Shown here piece after piece: positions 53,516-62,081 of a stretch of 64,000 nucleotides of DNA; position 1 is the first letter of the stretch; each line of letters begins with the position of its first letter. Where the stretch lies: contig JBLHLT010000007.1 of assembly GCA_047621325.1 (NCBI GenBank), positions 62,001 through 126,000 of the forward strand, read 5' to 3'. Source of the DNA: Bermanella sp047621325. GTDB taxonomy: Bacteria; Pseudomonadota; Gammaproteobacteria; Pseudomonadales; Oceanobacteraceae. The notes beneath the pieces are model-generated. The model was not told where the DNA came from, did no database searches, and saw only the letters and a list, made by a program, of their open reading frames with translations. The translations under genes were made by a program, and so were the position numbers.

Positions 53516-54015
53516 GAGGACTCTTTATAAGCGATGGGTATCATTTCTCTTGATCACAGAGCAAGCCTTATACCAATGCGTACTAAAGTATTTAAATAAA
53601 CGGATTAGCCGTCACGCCCCATTATTCCGCCACTCACGCGCTATCAAACACCACTCAAATTCTATGTATTTATTTAGAGGCACCAAATTGCATCCTGCCT
53701 ACTAAAAAACGCACCACTTTAAAACAGATGATTTCTAATCAATAGACCAAATTTGACTATAAAATAATCTAAATAAATAATAAGCCTCTAATTTGCGCCT
53801 TGTTCGGGCGATTAAAGTGCGGATAGAAGCCATTGGATGTATTCAAAAAAGTTGGCAAGGAAACTGCAATAAGGAAGATAGCGAGCTCACATATTTAGCT
53901 TGCAAAGCGTAGATTCATGTCGAAAGACTCAGTTTTATCGGGGCCAATTAATCTTGCACGGGTTAGTTTGATTTAGCTGATTGAATCTACGCTTTTTTTT
54001 CGTTTCAAAAATAAA
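53516..54015. other. 500-base gap with a candidate sRNA
   Basis: No coding frame with support lies here. The left part, 53516-53750, is AT-rich with no clear signal. The right part has a -35-like TTGACT (53753), AT-rich -10 candidates, four GGA motifs and a + strand terminator, described in the ncRNA entry. Confidence 0.6.
53788..54000 (+). ncRNA. candidate GGA-rich sRNA
   Basis: A rightward transcript is suggested by TTGACT at 53753-53758 with AATAAT 17 bases on, and by a 12-bp stem AGCGTAGATTCA (53906-53917) to TGAATCTACGCT (53982-53993) ending in T8. The loop is about 64 bases and could contain a second hairpin. The 5' half has GGA at 53821, 53835, 53859 and 53873, two of them as AAGGAA; one reads CATTGGATGT, close to the CsrA consensus ACARGGAUGU. 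It may be an RsmY/RsmZ-like CsrA antagonist. No GacA-type upstream site was seen, so this stays tentative. Confidence 0.4.
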
Positions 54016-54669
54016 TTACGATTTAGCCTTAGCGGGCAATGGCAATAATTCTTTGGTTTTTTCAAACTGCTGAATTCGTTTAATCGCAAACTCTATTTCT
54101 GGTTTCATCAGTTTCTGTTTATTCAAATACGCGATTAACTCCTTCACGAACAACTCATCTGTCCACTGGTCTCTTGTGCGTGAGCGTACAAAGTCACTGT
54201 ATATACGATGCCCTAATCCTTGAATTAATTGTTTATTGAGTTGCTCCATTAAATAGACGTGAATCGATTGATTAATTAATCGCTCAACCTTATCAACTTG
54301 AATGGCATCAAAATTGGCGGCACCTAATTGGGCCAACAATAAATCTCGCCACTGTATTTTTTGCAGAATCGATTTTTCATTCTCTTGCGAACTATTCTGA
54401 CTCAACAGTTGCAACGTCATATCCAGTTGCACCTGAGTAAGCTGACCAATCACAGCCAGCTGTTTGTCCATATTAATTTGATGTGACTGATCTTGATCAC
54501 GATGAAGGTAGTAAATTTTATCTAAACTTAACAAGGCATAATCAAACACCGTTAGCAGCGCAATAACAGCAGCAAAGACAAGAGGGGGAATTTTATTTAT
54601 ATGCAGTAACACCGTCAGTAAGGCTAAAATACCCATACTGAACAGCAGTACAAAAATGGTTATGGCCAT
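54016..54669 (-). CDS. membrane protein of unknown function
   Basis: 217 residues. Two hydrophobic helices (about 3-24 and 29-50) are followed by a ~165-residue cytoplasmic or periplasmic helical part, rich in Gln and Leu, with coiled-coil tendency (DMTLQLLSQNSSQENE, MEQLNKQLIQ). No family was recognised. It is 58 bases downstream of the CBS gene on the same strand. The + strand sRNA candidate ends just after its stop. Confidence 0.65.
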   Translation of the reverse strand: MAITIFVLLFSMGILALLTVLLHINKIPPLVFAAVIALLTVFDYALLSLDKIYYLHRDQDQSHQINMDKQLAVIGQLTQVQLDMTLQLLSQNSSQENEKSILQKIQWRDLLLAQLGAANFDAIQVDKVERLINQSIHVYLMEQLNKQLIQGLGHRIYSDFVRSRTRDQWTDELFVKELIAYLNKQKLMKPEIEFAIKRIQQFEKTKELLPLPAKAKS

Positions 54670-54727
54670 GGTGGCACCTTTTACGTCATCATCCGTGGCG
54701 CCACACTAACAACGGCAATAGATTTGA

Positions 54728-55162
54728 TCAAGCGACGCTGTCACCCCCTCCAGGAAAAAACTCATCTTTTAATGCCTGACTAAACGAATTGCACGCATCC
54801 GAGGCGGTAAACACGCCCGCTAATTTGCCTTGGCGTGTCACTAATACGCAGTCTGCATGGGCGTCGCTCATATAATCCAATACCTCGATTAACGAGGTGT
54901 AAAGATCCACGGTGTAAACGTTTTCTGGGCATAGGTCTGCAACAATTAACTCATCGAAGTCAGTATGCGAATGACCCGGCAACGCCATTTTCTCTAACTC
55001 GCGCTTCGACAAAACACTTAAGGTGCCGTCCGCCTGCTTAACCGGTAAGTGACCCACGCGATGCTCTTTCATCATCGCTCTCGCTTGGTTCATACTTGCA
55101 CTATCGGCGATCGAAAATGGAAACGCGCTCATGACATCTTTTATTCTTGGCATGCGCTTCAT
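54728..55162 (-). CDS. CBS-domain pair protein
   Basis: 144 residues: two CBS motifs, about 5-65 (RIKDVMSAFPFSIADSAS, HRVGHLPVKQADG) and 75-140 (IVADLCPENVYTVDL, DCVLVTRQGKLAGVFTASD). CBS pairs bind adenosine nucleotides and regulate partners, but this protein has no other domain. It lies between the DUF4404 gene (21 bases upstream) and the membrane-protein gene, so it is probably one operon of stress or energy-sensing small proteins. Confidence 0.88.
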   Translation of the reverse strand: MKRMPRIKDVMSAFPFSIADSASMNQARAMMKEHRVGHLPVKQADGTLSVLSKRELEKMALPGHSHTDFDELIVADLCPENVYTVDLYTSLIEVLDYMSDAHADCVLVTRQGKLAGVFTASDACNSFSQALKDEFFPGGGDSVA

Positions 55163-55183
55163 GGTTTTCCCTCACATCAATGA

Positions 55184-55438
55184 TTAAATGCCCATTTTTC
55201 CAAGTACATCCATAATGTCACGAATCACCGCGGAAGCTTTTGGATGCTGACTATCAAACTCAACAGCCTGCTGCTCTAAGCGATCATTAATACTGACATC
55301 AGCAGGCTCACCCGCTAAAGCGATCTTAATATCGATCTCTAGCTGCTTTAGTAATTCGCGACTTTCATCGTCTAATGAGTCCGTACTGCCTAGCGTTTGT
55401 TTTAATTGGGCAAGTTTGTTTTTTAGCTGATCATGCAT
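55184..55438 (-). CDS. DUF4404 family protein
   Basis: 84 residues from the ATG at 55438, which has AGGAG 9 bases upstream; an extension to 55471 is in frame but less likely. The sequence MHDQLKNKLAQLKQTL with LLKQLEIDIKIAL and HPKASAVIRDIMDVLGKMGI fits DUF4404, a small helical family of unknown function. It is cotranscribed with the CBS gene downstream. Confidence 0.82.
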   Translation of the reverse strand: MHDQLKNKLAQLKQTLGSTDSLDDESRELLKQLEIDIKIALAGEPADVSINDRLEQQAVEFDSQHPKASAVIRDIMDVLGKMGI

Positions 55439-55549
55439 GACGTGACTCCTAGTCAAAAACGGTATCCACATATTGCCACTGTATCAATATAGATCAAGAT
55501 AACAAATGAACACCATTGCTTTACGAGACAAACCATCAAAACATCAGCA

Positions 55550-55569
55550 CCCGAGCCAGAAAGCTCGGG
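55550..55569 (-). terminator. hairpin after DUF2788, no T tract
   Basis: CCCGAGC (55550-55556) pairs with GCTCGGG (55563-55569). It lies 33 bases beyond the DUF2788 stop in the leftward direction. The missing T run makes intrinsic termination uncertain. Confidence 0.4.
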
Positions 55570-55602
55570 GAAAAGAAGGGAATATCGGAGGGAAAATAGG
55601 GG

Positions 55603-55803
55603 TTAAATCCCCATCGTAATCTTTAATACACCTTTAATAATAAAGCCAACCATGCCAAGACCAAGGGCAAAAAACAGCACCGCCATGCCAAATTTACCAG
55701 CATTAGATCGCTTACCTAGGTCATAAATGATAAACATCATAAAGCCCATCAGAGCGGCCAAGCCAAGCATTAAGGCTACATCTTCAAACTGCTCAAAATC
55801 CAT
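55603..55803 (-). CDS. DUF2788 family inner-membrane protein
   Basis: 66 residues from the second ATG (MDFEQFED); an ATG four codons earlier is possible. Two membrane helices surround a cytoplasmic loop with the conserved IYDLGKRSNAGKFG, the signature of DUF2788, found in Pseudomonas and relatives. The function is unknown. It lies 34 bases downstream of the AbgT transporter on the same strand. Confidence 0.85.
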   Translation of the reverse strand: MDFEQFEDVALMLGLAALMGFMMFIIYDLGKRSNAGKFGMAVLFFALGLGMVGFIIKGVLKITMGI

Positions 55804-55849
55804 AACACCACCCATTTTTAAATTGGGCGCATTATAACCAATATTGAAT

Positions 55850-57343
55850 TTAATTCGAGACTATTGGCCCAAGTGGCCAGCCAACCCCTACCCATATAGT
55901 CAATAGACTGCCCCACACCAACAGTAAAACCAGCGCATATGGCAGCATAATAGTGAGCAACCGCCCAACAGACAGATTGGCTTCATATTTATGTGCATAC
56001 GCTAATACCAATGGGAAATACGGCATTAACGGCGTGATTATATTGGTGCTGCTGTCAGCCACACGGTAGGCCGCTTGCACCGATTCGGGCTCAATGCCCA
56101 ATAAATAGAACGCCGGAATAATAATCGGCGCAAGCAGCCCCCATTTGGCAGAAGCACTACCAATAAATAAATTTAATACCGCGGTAAATAACATTAATGC
56201 GACCATCGCAAACGGGCCGCTAATGGAAAGACTCTCAAGTATTCCAGCCAGCTCAACGGCCAAAATCAAGCCAAGTGCACTCCACTTAAACCATGCAATG
56301 AATTGCGCCACTACAAACATCAATACTAAGTAGGGCGCGATATCCACAATACCTTGCTCTAACGCTTTTACCCACTTCGCCCACGCATTCAACCGACCTT
56401 GTTGAATACCGTAGATCGTCGCCAACATCGCGACGCTCAATGCGATCATGGCCACCAACGACCCCATGAATGGGCCCTTTAATAGTCCGCCTTGTTCATT
56501 CTGTAACACCGCCCCTTCAGGCAAGGTTAAACCCAGCCACAGCAATACAATCACCGCCAGCGTAAGATAAAAAACCACCCCAAAGTGAGTCTCCCCTTTT
56601 TCGCCCTCAACCGTTTCCGCTGGCCCGCGGGATAATTCGTTTAAAGGGGACGTGGCAAGCAAGTAAGGCTCAACCCAGAATCGATTAACCACTACACAAC
56701 TCACCACCACCACAAACACACTGACCACTAAAAAATAGTAATTCGCAAGAATGCTCACATCGCGATCGGCCACCAATGACAGCGCCTCAGAACTGATGCC
56801 CGACAGCATGGCATCCACTGGCCCCACCAACAAATTAGCGCTAAAACCACCTGATACACAGGCAAAACCCAACGCTAATCCAGCAATAGGGTGTCGCCCT
56901 GCCGCCCAAAACACGGCCGCACACAGTGGCAACAACACCACATAGCCCGAATCCACGGCGATACTCGACATCACCCCAAGAAAAGCAATGGCCACCGCAA
57001 GGAACCCAACAGGAGTGCGGCGCGTTAATTGAGTAATCAAAGCCGGTAATAACCCACTTTTTTCAGCCAGTGAAAACGCCAAAGCCATTAAAATAACGGG
57101 GCCAACCGGAGCAAACCCCATAAAATTTTGAACCAAGGAGGTCAGCATATAGACCAAACCATCGGCTGAAGCCAAGCTGTTTATTGTTAGCCATTCACCA
57201 CTAGACGGATGCAGAGCTTGCCAACCAAAAGCCTGCCCAATTGCACTAAGCACCACCACTATGACACAAAGATATACGAACAAAGCCATTGGGTGCGGTA
57301 GACGATTCGCCACCCTCTCTATGCGATGCAATAACTGACTCAT
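55850..57343 (-). CDS. AbgT-family transporter
   Basis: 497 residues with about 12 hydrophobic segments. The N-terminal RIERVANRLPHPMALFVYLC is characteristic of the AbgT (p-aminobenzoyl-glutamate) transporter family, and the conserved SGFSANLLVGPVDAML-type region (here GGFSANLLVGPVD) and the RVADSSTNIITPLMPYFPL motif are complete. Family members import p-aminobenzoyl-glutamate or export sulfonamides. The inner membrane is the location. No peptidase or folate gene is near, so the substrate is open. Confidence 0.93.
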   Translation of the reverse strand: MSQLLHRIERVANRLPHPMALFVYLCVIVVVLSAIGQAFGWQALHPSSGEWLTINSLASADGLVYMLTSLVQNFMGFAPVGPVILMALAFSLAEKSGLLPALITQLTRRTPVGFLAVAIAFLGVMSSIAVDSGYVVLLPLCAAVFWAAGRHPIAGLALGFACVSGGFSANLLVGPVDAMLSGISSEALSLVADRDVSILANYYFLVVSVFVVVVSCVVVNRFWVEPYLLATSPLNELSRGPAETVEGEKGETHFGVVFYLTLAVIVLLWLGLTLPEGAVLQNEQGGLLKGPFMGSLVAMIALSVAMLATIYGIQQGRLNAWAKWVKALEQGIVDIAPYLVLMFVVAQFIAWFKWSALGLILAVELAGILESLSISGPFAMVALMLFTAVLNLFIGSASAKWGLLAPIIIPAFYLLGIEPESVQAAYRVADSSTNIITPLMPYFPLVLAYAHKYEANLSVGRLLTIMLPYALVLLLVWGSLLTIWVGVGWPLGPIVSN

Positions 57344-57565
57344 AGCTGAAAATGTTCCGTTTTGAGGATAATTAGTGTATTTACTTTAAATCTGGCGATT
57401 TACAGCCAACCATTAAAAAAGGGTTAATATTCAAGGCTCTAGCGATTACTACCTGATCCAAAACACTCTTTTTTCGAGTCTTTAATAGCAAAACGATACT
57501 TTTGTACTAGAAAAAACTGTTTTACACACTAAAATGGCGCCGTATCTTATTTTTAGGGAGCTCAC

Positions 57566-57829
57566 ATGGCTTCATTTCAAGCTGTACCAGCCCCGTCGAC
57601 TAACGACAGCAGTGCCGTCATATCCACTATATTGCCGGCTAATACTCCGATGCCATTATGCTGCGATGCCTGTGACCATGAACAAAATTACACCATGACA
57701 CATTTACGTCAATTGCCTGTGATTATCTGTGACGATTGTGGTGACGCTCGCCAATTCAGCGCGTTTGAATTAAACATACTAGAAAGCACCTTAAATACCA
57801 TGGGCTATTTTTTACAAAAACGCGCTTAA
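57566..57829 (+). CDS. small zinc-ribbon-like protein
   Basis: 87 residues with two CxxC pairs: CDAC (about 33-36) and CDDC (about 55-58), a spacing that suits a zinc ribbon. The N-terminus is Ser/Pro-rich and disordered-looking; the C-terminus is helical. AGGGAG lies 6 bases before the ATG. No named family was recognised. It is convergent with the TetR gene and has a shared terminator. Confidence 0.72.
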   Translation: MASFQAVPAPSTNDSSAVISTILPANTPMPLCCDACDHEQNYTMTHLRQLPVIICDDCGDARQFSAFELNILESTLNTMGYFLQKRA

Positions 57830-57865
57830 ATCACACAAACATCGCTCTAATAAAAATAATAGATA

Positions 57866-57895
57866 CAAAAAAGGAGACTCTAGGTCTCCTTTTTA
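57866..57895. terminator. bidirectional terminator
   Basis: GGAGAC (57873-57878) pairs with GTCTCC (57884-57889), extended by A and T runs on both sides. It lies between the convergent zinc-ribbon and TetR genes. Confidence 0.85.
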
Positions 57896-57913
57896 ATGAC
57901 TTAATATCTCTAT

Positions 57914-58627
57914 TTAGTCTTCTTTGGGCACATCAATTTTAAGAATCAATGATACTTGTCTTTCAAGCAGGTCACGCTGGGCTTGCTGATTAATTTCTTC
58001 AACCGGCACAAGTAACGCTTCGTATTCTACTCGACGTAGCGTACTGACCAGAATTTGCGCATCTTCTTTTGGATGAGAGCTGTGCACTAGGTTTAAAAAC
58101 TCAATCAGTTTTTGCTCCATGGCTTTTGCGTGCTGATCCGCCAGCCCGCGTAAATTCTCATTTAATAACGCTTCATATCGGAAAGCTTGATCGGCGACTG
58201 CCATCTCACGATTATGTGTGGTTTTTTCTAAGACATAAGCCAATAGCTGATCTACGATCACTTCAACCAATTTTGGCCCAGTGGTGAGTTCCGCTAATTT
58301 TTTACCATCTGCATTTTCGAGCGGCTCATACATCTTGCGCGCAAACACATTGACGATAGATTGAGCTTTCTCAGCATAAAGCATGAATGTATCGCTGATT
58401 AATTCTTGGATATCTTTAAAATAATACGTTGTGGCTGCCAATGGTACGTCTGCTTCTTTTGCCACACTGCGATGACGAATGGCACGCACACCATCACTCA
58501 CGACGATTCTTAATGAAGCTTCTAAAATGGCTCTTCGACGTTGTTCGCTGCCGGCTCGTGAGGTTTTACGCCCTCGGTATTGGATCGTTCCCGGATCGGT
58601 CGCACGGGCATTCTGAAGTGCTGTCAT
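57914..58627 (-). CDS. TetR-family transcriptional regulator
   Basis: 237 residues. The N-terminal HTH spans about 28-75 (RRRAILEASLRIVVSDGVRAIRHRSVAKEADVPLAATTYYFKD read in parts), with the YYFKD turn of the family. A basic extension YRGRKTSRAG precedes it. The C-terminal ligand-binding part is helical and long. The gap upstream (58628-58857) has no identified operator and leads to the divergent 148-residue protein, a possible target. Confidence 0.9.
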   Translation of the reverse strand: MTALQNARATDPGTIQYRGRKTSRAGSEQRRRAILEASLRIVVSDGVRAIRHRSVAKEADVPLAATTYYFKDIQELISDTFMLYAEKAQSIVNVFARKMYEPLENADGKKLAELTTGPKLVEVIVDQLLAYVLEKTTHNREMAVADQAFRYEALLNENLRGLADQHAKAMEQKLIEFLNLVHSSHPKEDAQILVSTLRRVEYEALLVPVEEINQQAQRDLLERQVSLILKIDVPKED

Positions 58628-58857
58628 TGATGACGTCCTAACTTATGTAGCGCTATTTTATTATTGTTCTTATAGCTATTTATTTTTATATGTGGCCTAA
58701 GATTACTGATTCCATCGGCAAAAGCAATCGCCAAAGCAGGCAAGTCCTTGCCCTTTTTAGAGTACTTACTCCACAATTTTCTTCAATTATCAACTACTTA
58801 TGGGGTTGGCTCAAATCTTGATTACTTAATTACAACGGTTTTTTTGAGTATGCAAAA

Positions 58858-59304
58858 ATGATGGACATCCTAGGTTTGCCCAAACGCATGATGCAGCAGT
58901 TTGAGCAAATGACACACGTCGAAAGTACACCGACTATCGCGCCAAAAAAAGAACCGGCATCATCCGATATGGCGCTGTCATCAATGGGCGAGCGCATCAA
59001 TTATATTGCCAGAGAATTTGATGTTAAAGCCCTTGAGATGAAAGATATCCTACCACTGCAAACCGCTCTCACAGAATATGGCGTTATTCAAAGCCATCAA
59101 GTTCGAGCACAAGGTTTACTCACGCAACTTGCTTATCAGCACCAACAAACAGGGCCGATGAATTTAGAGCAATCACTTGAAACCCACCTTGATCAACTAA
59201 AAGGCAAGCCTGCCGTTTTAGCCGATTATCAAGAAGGTAAACATGTTTTAAACGTAGTGCGTAATCTTGCCAGCGCCCGTGACCAACAAATGCATGCGGC
59301 ATAA
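58858..59304 (+). CDS. hypothetical protein (148 aa)
   Basis: 148 residues, no signal or membrane helix. The middle region is helical (GERINYIAREFDVKALEMKDILPLQ) and rich in Gln and His. The start MMDILGLPKRMMQQFEQM is amphipathic. No known family was recognised. It is divergent from the TetR gene and 40 bases upstream of the DUF481 gene, with which it may be cotranscribed. Confidence 0.6.
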   Translation: MMDILGLPKRMMQQFEQMTHVESTPTIAPKKEPASSDMALSSMGERINYIAREFDVKALEMKDILPLQTALTEYGVIQSHQVRAQGLLTQLAYQHQQTGPMNLEQSLETHLDQLKGKPAVLADYQEGKHVLNVVRNLASARDQQMHAA

Positions 59305-59344
59305 AATATGTTAAAGTTACGTTTTTCATCATTCGAATAACACT

Positions 59345-60100
59345 ATGACTCGTCTATTCTTCATTTTACTTTTCTTAACCACGCAATCAGCTTTTGCGAT
59401 TACCAACATTGAGAGTCAGCGCCTCAACAACGCTGAACCCGGCACATCCGGTAACATCAGTTTTACCCTTGATGGTGAAGTCGGTGATAGCGATGAATTT
59501 ACTTTGGGCTCAGCCATTACCTTTATTCGTTCTTATGCACACGATGAATGGATTGTATTACTTGATCGCGAATATTCAGAAATCGATGATGAAGTAAATA
59601 CAGATGAAACCCTGTTACATATTCGCCACTTAACTAAACACAGCGATAACTGGGGACACGAAGTGTTCACCCAATACGAAGAAGACTTATTCTCTGACCT
59701 AGCGAAGCGCATCATATTAGGCGCAGGTGTTCGCTATACGCTAAATGCCGACACTAAACTAAAAACCGCCAATCACTTTGGTGTCGGCGCGTTTTACGAA
59801 GATGAAGAATACGCGGCAACCATCCTTGAAGATAACGAACAAAATGTACGTTTAAATTTGTATTGGGCTTACCGTAATAAACTGGCCGATAATATGACCT
59901 ACACCAGTACATTATATTTTCAGCCAGACGTAGAAGACTTCGCGGACGACAAAGGTTTATGGCAAAACGCCGTCACTATTTCAGTTACATCAACTATAAG
60001 TCTAAGTGTTATTTGGAATGTGTCTCACGACACCAAAGCACCGGATGGCAGTGAAGATACAGAGCTAAATTATAAGAGTATTATTATTTATAATTTCTAA
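59345..60100 (+). CDS. DUF481-type outer-membrane beta-barrel protein
   Basis: 251 residues with a signal peptide (cut near residue 18, QSAFA). The rest alternates polar and hydrophobic residues in strands (GNISFTLDGEVGDSDEF, DEWIVLLDREYSE, WGHEVFTQYEEDLF, AKRIILGAGVRYTL) and ends in YNF, the terminal aromatic needed for barrel assembly. The pattern matches DUF481 (YdiY-like) outer-membrane proteins of unknown function. It is acidic, with many Asp and Glu in loops. Confidence 0.8.
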   Translation: MTRLFFILLFLTTQSAFAITNIESQRLNNAEPGTSGNISFTLDGEVGDSDEFTLGSAITFIRSYAHDEWIVLLDREYSEIDDEVNTDETLLHIRHLTKHSDNWGHEVFTQYEEDLFSDLAKRIILGAGVRYTLNADTKLKTANHFGVGAFYEDEEYAATILEDNEQNVRLNLYWAYRNKLADNMTYTSTLYFQPDVEDFADDKGLWQNAVTISVTSTISLSVIWNVSHDTKAPDGSEDTELNYKSIIIYNF

Positions 60101-60109
60101 GGGAAAAAG

Positions 60110-60142
60110 TAAAAAGATGCCTGACGTTGAATAACGTCAGGC
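60110..60142 (-). terminator. intrinsic terminator of the PilH-like gene
   Basis: GCCTGACGTT-GAAT-AACGTCAGGC (60119-60142) is followed, leftward, by ATCTTTTTACTTTTT. Rightward it may also help stop the DUF481 transcript, but the following sequence is not T-rich. Confidence 0.8.
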
Positions 60143-60154
60143 GACAAACAAACA

Positions 60155-60529
60155 TTAAGCGCTCGTAGTAAGCAGTAATCGTTCAACCGTTTCTTGCAGT
60201 TGTTTTTCATCAGCGGGTTTAATCAAATAATCACTCGCCCCCTGACGTTTGCCCCACATGATGTCAGTTTGTTGATCTTTAGAGGTCACAATCACCACGG
60301 GTATATGCTTAGTGGCTGGATCTTTGGTGATTTTTCGGGTCGCTTGAAAGCCGTTCATGTTCGGCATGACCACATCCATCAATATTAAATCCGGTAGCAG
60401 CTCAAGGGCTTTTGCTACGCCTTTCTCACCATCTTCTGCACTGTGTACCGTATGACCTTGCTTCTCAAGAATGCGCTTGTGCCCTTCCATCATGGTAGCG
60501 GAATCATCCACAATTAAAATCGTCGCCAT
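60155..60529 (-). CDS. PilH-like single-domain response regulator
   Basis: 124 residues, a receiver without output: acidic pair DD at 8-9, phospho-Asp52 (LILMDVVMPNMNGF), Thr in VTSKDQ and Lys in YLIKPADEK. The segment MWGKRQGASDYLIKP is the PilH signature of type IV pilus (Pil-Chp) systems. No pil genes are near, so it may be a stand-alone paralogue controlling pilus retraction or surface sensing. Its terminator is at 60110-60142. Confidence 0.85.
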   Translation of the reverse strand: MATILIVDDSATMMEGHKRILEKQGHTVHSAEDGEKGVAKALELLPDLILMDVVMPNMNGFQATRKITKDPATKHIPVVIVTSKDQQTDIMWGKRQGASDYLIKPADEKQLQETVERLLLTTSA

Positions 60530-60668
60530 GTAGCCTCTGTTTATTATAGTGAGAGTGAGTGAGGACTGAGCCTAAGCCCTTCGTAGATCAGTACAGTTTG
60601 CCCTCACTTGTGGGTTGCGTCCACTGCCTATTACGACCGCATTCCCTCAATGTTAAAGCGTTCTCAAT

Positions 60669-61115
60669 TCAGGTGATTAACTTCATGGTTTCTTCGGCCC
60701 ATTGTCTGGCAATCGCACCTGGCATGTAGTGCTCCAAGGCATCAATATTAAACCGAGGGCACAATGACTGACCTTGCAACTCAAGCATCAGCTGCTCCAT
60801 CGTAGCGCCAGCCTGACAATAGGTGGCATAACTACTGTCTCCCAACGCCACAACGGCAAAGCGCTTGACAGGAATCAATGGCGATAAGGCTTGAAGTTGC
60901 TCATAGAGGGGTAACATAGAGAAGGGGACATTCCCTTGACCGGTACTTGAGGTAACAATCACGAGGATATCAACCTGCTCACTTATCACATCGTCAATGG
61001 TGGGGTTCAAACACAGCTGCACACAATGCTGTGATTCAAAGATGGCAGCAATGGCCTGAGCGGCATCAAGCGCCTTGCCGGTCACGGTACCCACTAATAC
61101 ATTGATATTCGCCAT
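60669..61115 (-). CDS. MioC-like flavodoxin-domain protein
   Basis: 148 residues, a flavodoxin fold: GTVTGKALDAAQAI (FMN phosphate loop, residues 9-22), SSTGQGNVP (57-65) and ALGDSSYATYCQAG (91-104), all as in MioC and cytochrome P450 reductase-type FMN domains. Such short flavodoxins serve as electron carriers, for example in biotin synthesis. No partner gene is seen. It is leftward, upstream of the PilH-like gene by about 140 bases. Confidence 0.88.
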   Translation of the reverse strand: MANINVLVGTVTGKALDAAQAIAAIFESQHCVQLCLNPTIDDVISEQVDILVIVTSSTGQGNVPFSMLPLYEQLQALSPLIPVKRFAVVALGDSSYATYCQAGATMEQLMLELQGQSLCPRFNIDALEHYMPGAIARQWAEETMKLIT

Positions 61116-61188
61116 AAGACCCTACACCACATAAATAACAAGGGATTATGCCGTAACCAGAGACAACACTAAATGCCAGAGTCAGACA

Positions 61189-61494
61189 CTAGGTGCAGTA
61201 TAACTTTTCCACATACACCCAAAACGCTAGCCCTAAACTCACAATAGCCGCCAATATGAACACCACCAGCGCACCATGCTTTGACCAAAATGAAGGCTTG
61301 GGTTCGGCGGCGTGTAGTAGGTCACGCTGAGCTTCTAACAATAATTGAGTGTCTTTGCCTGCATGCTCCATCAAGTGCCATGCAGCCTCACGCCATAAAG
61401 AATGGGTTTTACCTTGACGCAATATCAAAATAGCTTCTTGAATACGAAAACGGGGTTTGTGTTTAAGGGGGGGTTGATCGGGCTTGGCGTTCAT
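61189..61494 (-). CDS. hypothetical single-pass membrane protein
   Basis: 101 residues. A basic N-terminus and a helical middle (AILILRQGKTHSLWREAAWHLME) lead to a C-terminal membrane helix (about 73-95), so it is a tail-anchored or type II-like protein. No family was recognised. It overlaps the 155-residue gene upstream by 32 bases and is cotranslated with it. Confidence 0.6.
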   Translation of the reverse strand: MNAKPDQPPLKHKPRFRIQEAILILRQGKTHSLWREAAWHLMEHAGKDTQLLLEAQRDLLHAAEPKPSFWSKHGALVVFILAAIVSLGLAFWVYVEKLYCT

Positions 61495-61930
61495 TAATCA
61501 ACTTTCCTTGTAAGGTTTGCATCATCCGTTGCAGGTCAAACCTCCAAATTTGCTTTGCTTGCATCATATCAATCGTGTCGAGCAAACTGCGCTCCAATAA
61601 CAGGTTTATAGTGATATTTGTGCCCACCTTTGTTGATGGTTCGCCCTGATATTTTAATATTTGTGTAACTAACAAACCGGCCTGCCGCACAAAGGTATCT
61701 TGATTCGTCACACTACCTTTGGGCAGTTGCGCATCTATCAAGTTAAATTCCTCTTGCGCCTGTAATTCAAACTGCTGATACCACCACTGAAGTGCCACTT
61801 GCTCAGACTGCTGATGCATAGAGGCTTCCGCTGCCGCAAATGCGGCATCAATAGACTGCGCCATTTCATACTGAGTTTTTCCCTCAATATGCATGTATTT
61901 AGGCTGACTATCATCTTGGGGGTTCGCCAT
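61463..61930 (-). CDS. hypothetical protein (155 aa)
   Basis: 155 residues, soluble, Gln-rich and helical (EMAQSIDAAFAAAEASMHQQ, FELQAQEEFNLID). No signal, membrane helix or known motif. The 32-base overlap with the following small membrane-protein gene points to one operon and perhaps a complex. The gap upstream to 62081 holds the divergent start of the 300-residue gene. Confidence 0.62.
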   Translation of the reverse strand: MANPQDDSQPKYMHIEGKTQYEMAQSIDAAFAAAEASMHQQSEQVALQWWYQQFELQAQEEFNLIDAQLPKGSVTNQDTFVRQAGLLVTQILKYQGEPSTKVGTNITINLLLERSLLDTIDMMQAKQIWRFDLQRMMQTLQGKLINERQARSTPP

Positions 61931-62081
61931 TTTTTTCCCCTATACTATTCATTGACCTACTTAGTTTTAAGCAGACTTCATTAAAGTTGTCGAGTTTTAG
62001 GCCGATATAAGTCTAAAGGATTCTGTTTTATTTAGGCCTCTATTTTGCTTTTTCAAGCATAAGGGATAGTGTAAACCGCTT

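Noticed and set aside
53906..54000. attC-like site or 6S/tmRNA in the 500-base gap
   Set aside because: The conserved GTTRRRY core is not met and no 6S, tmRNA, RNase P or SRP signature is found.
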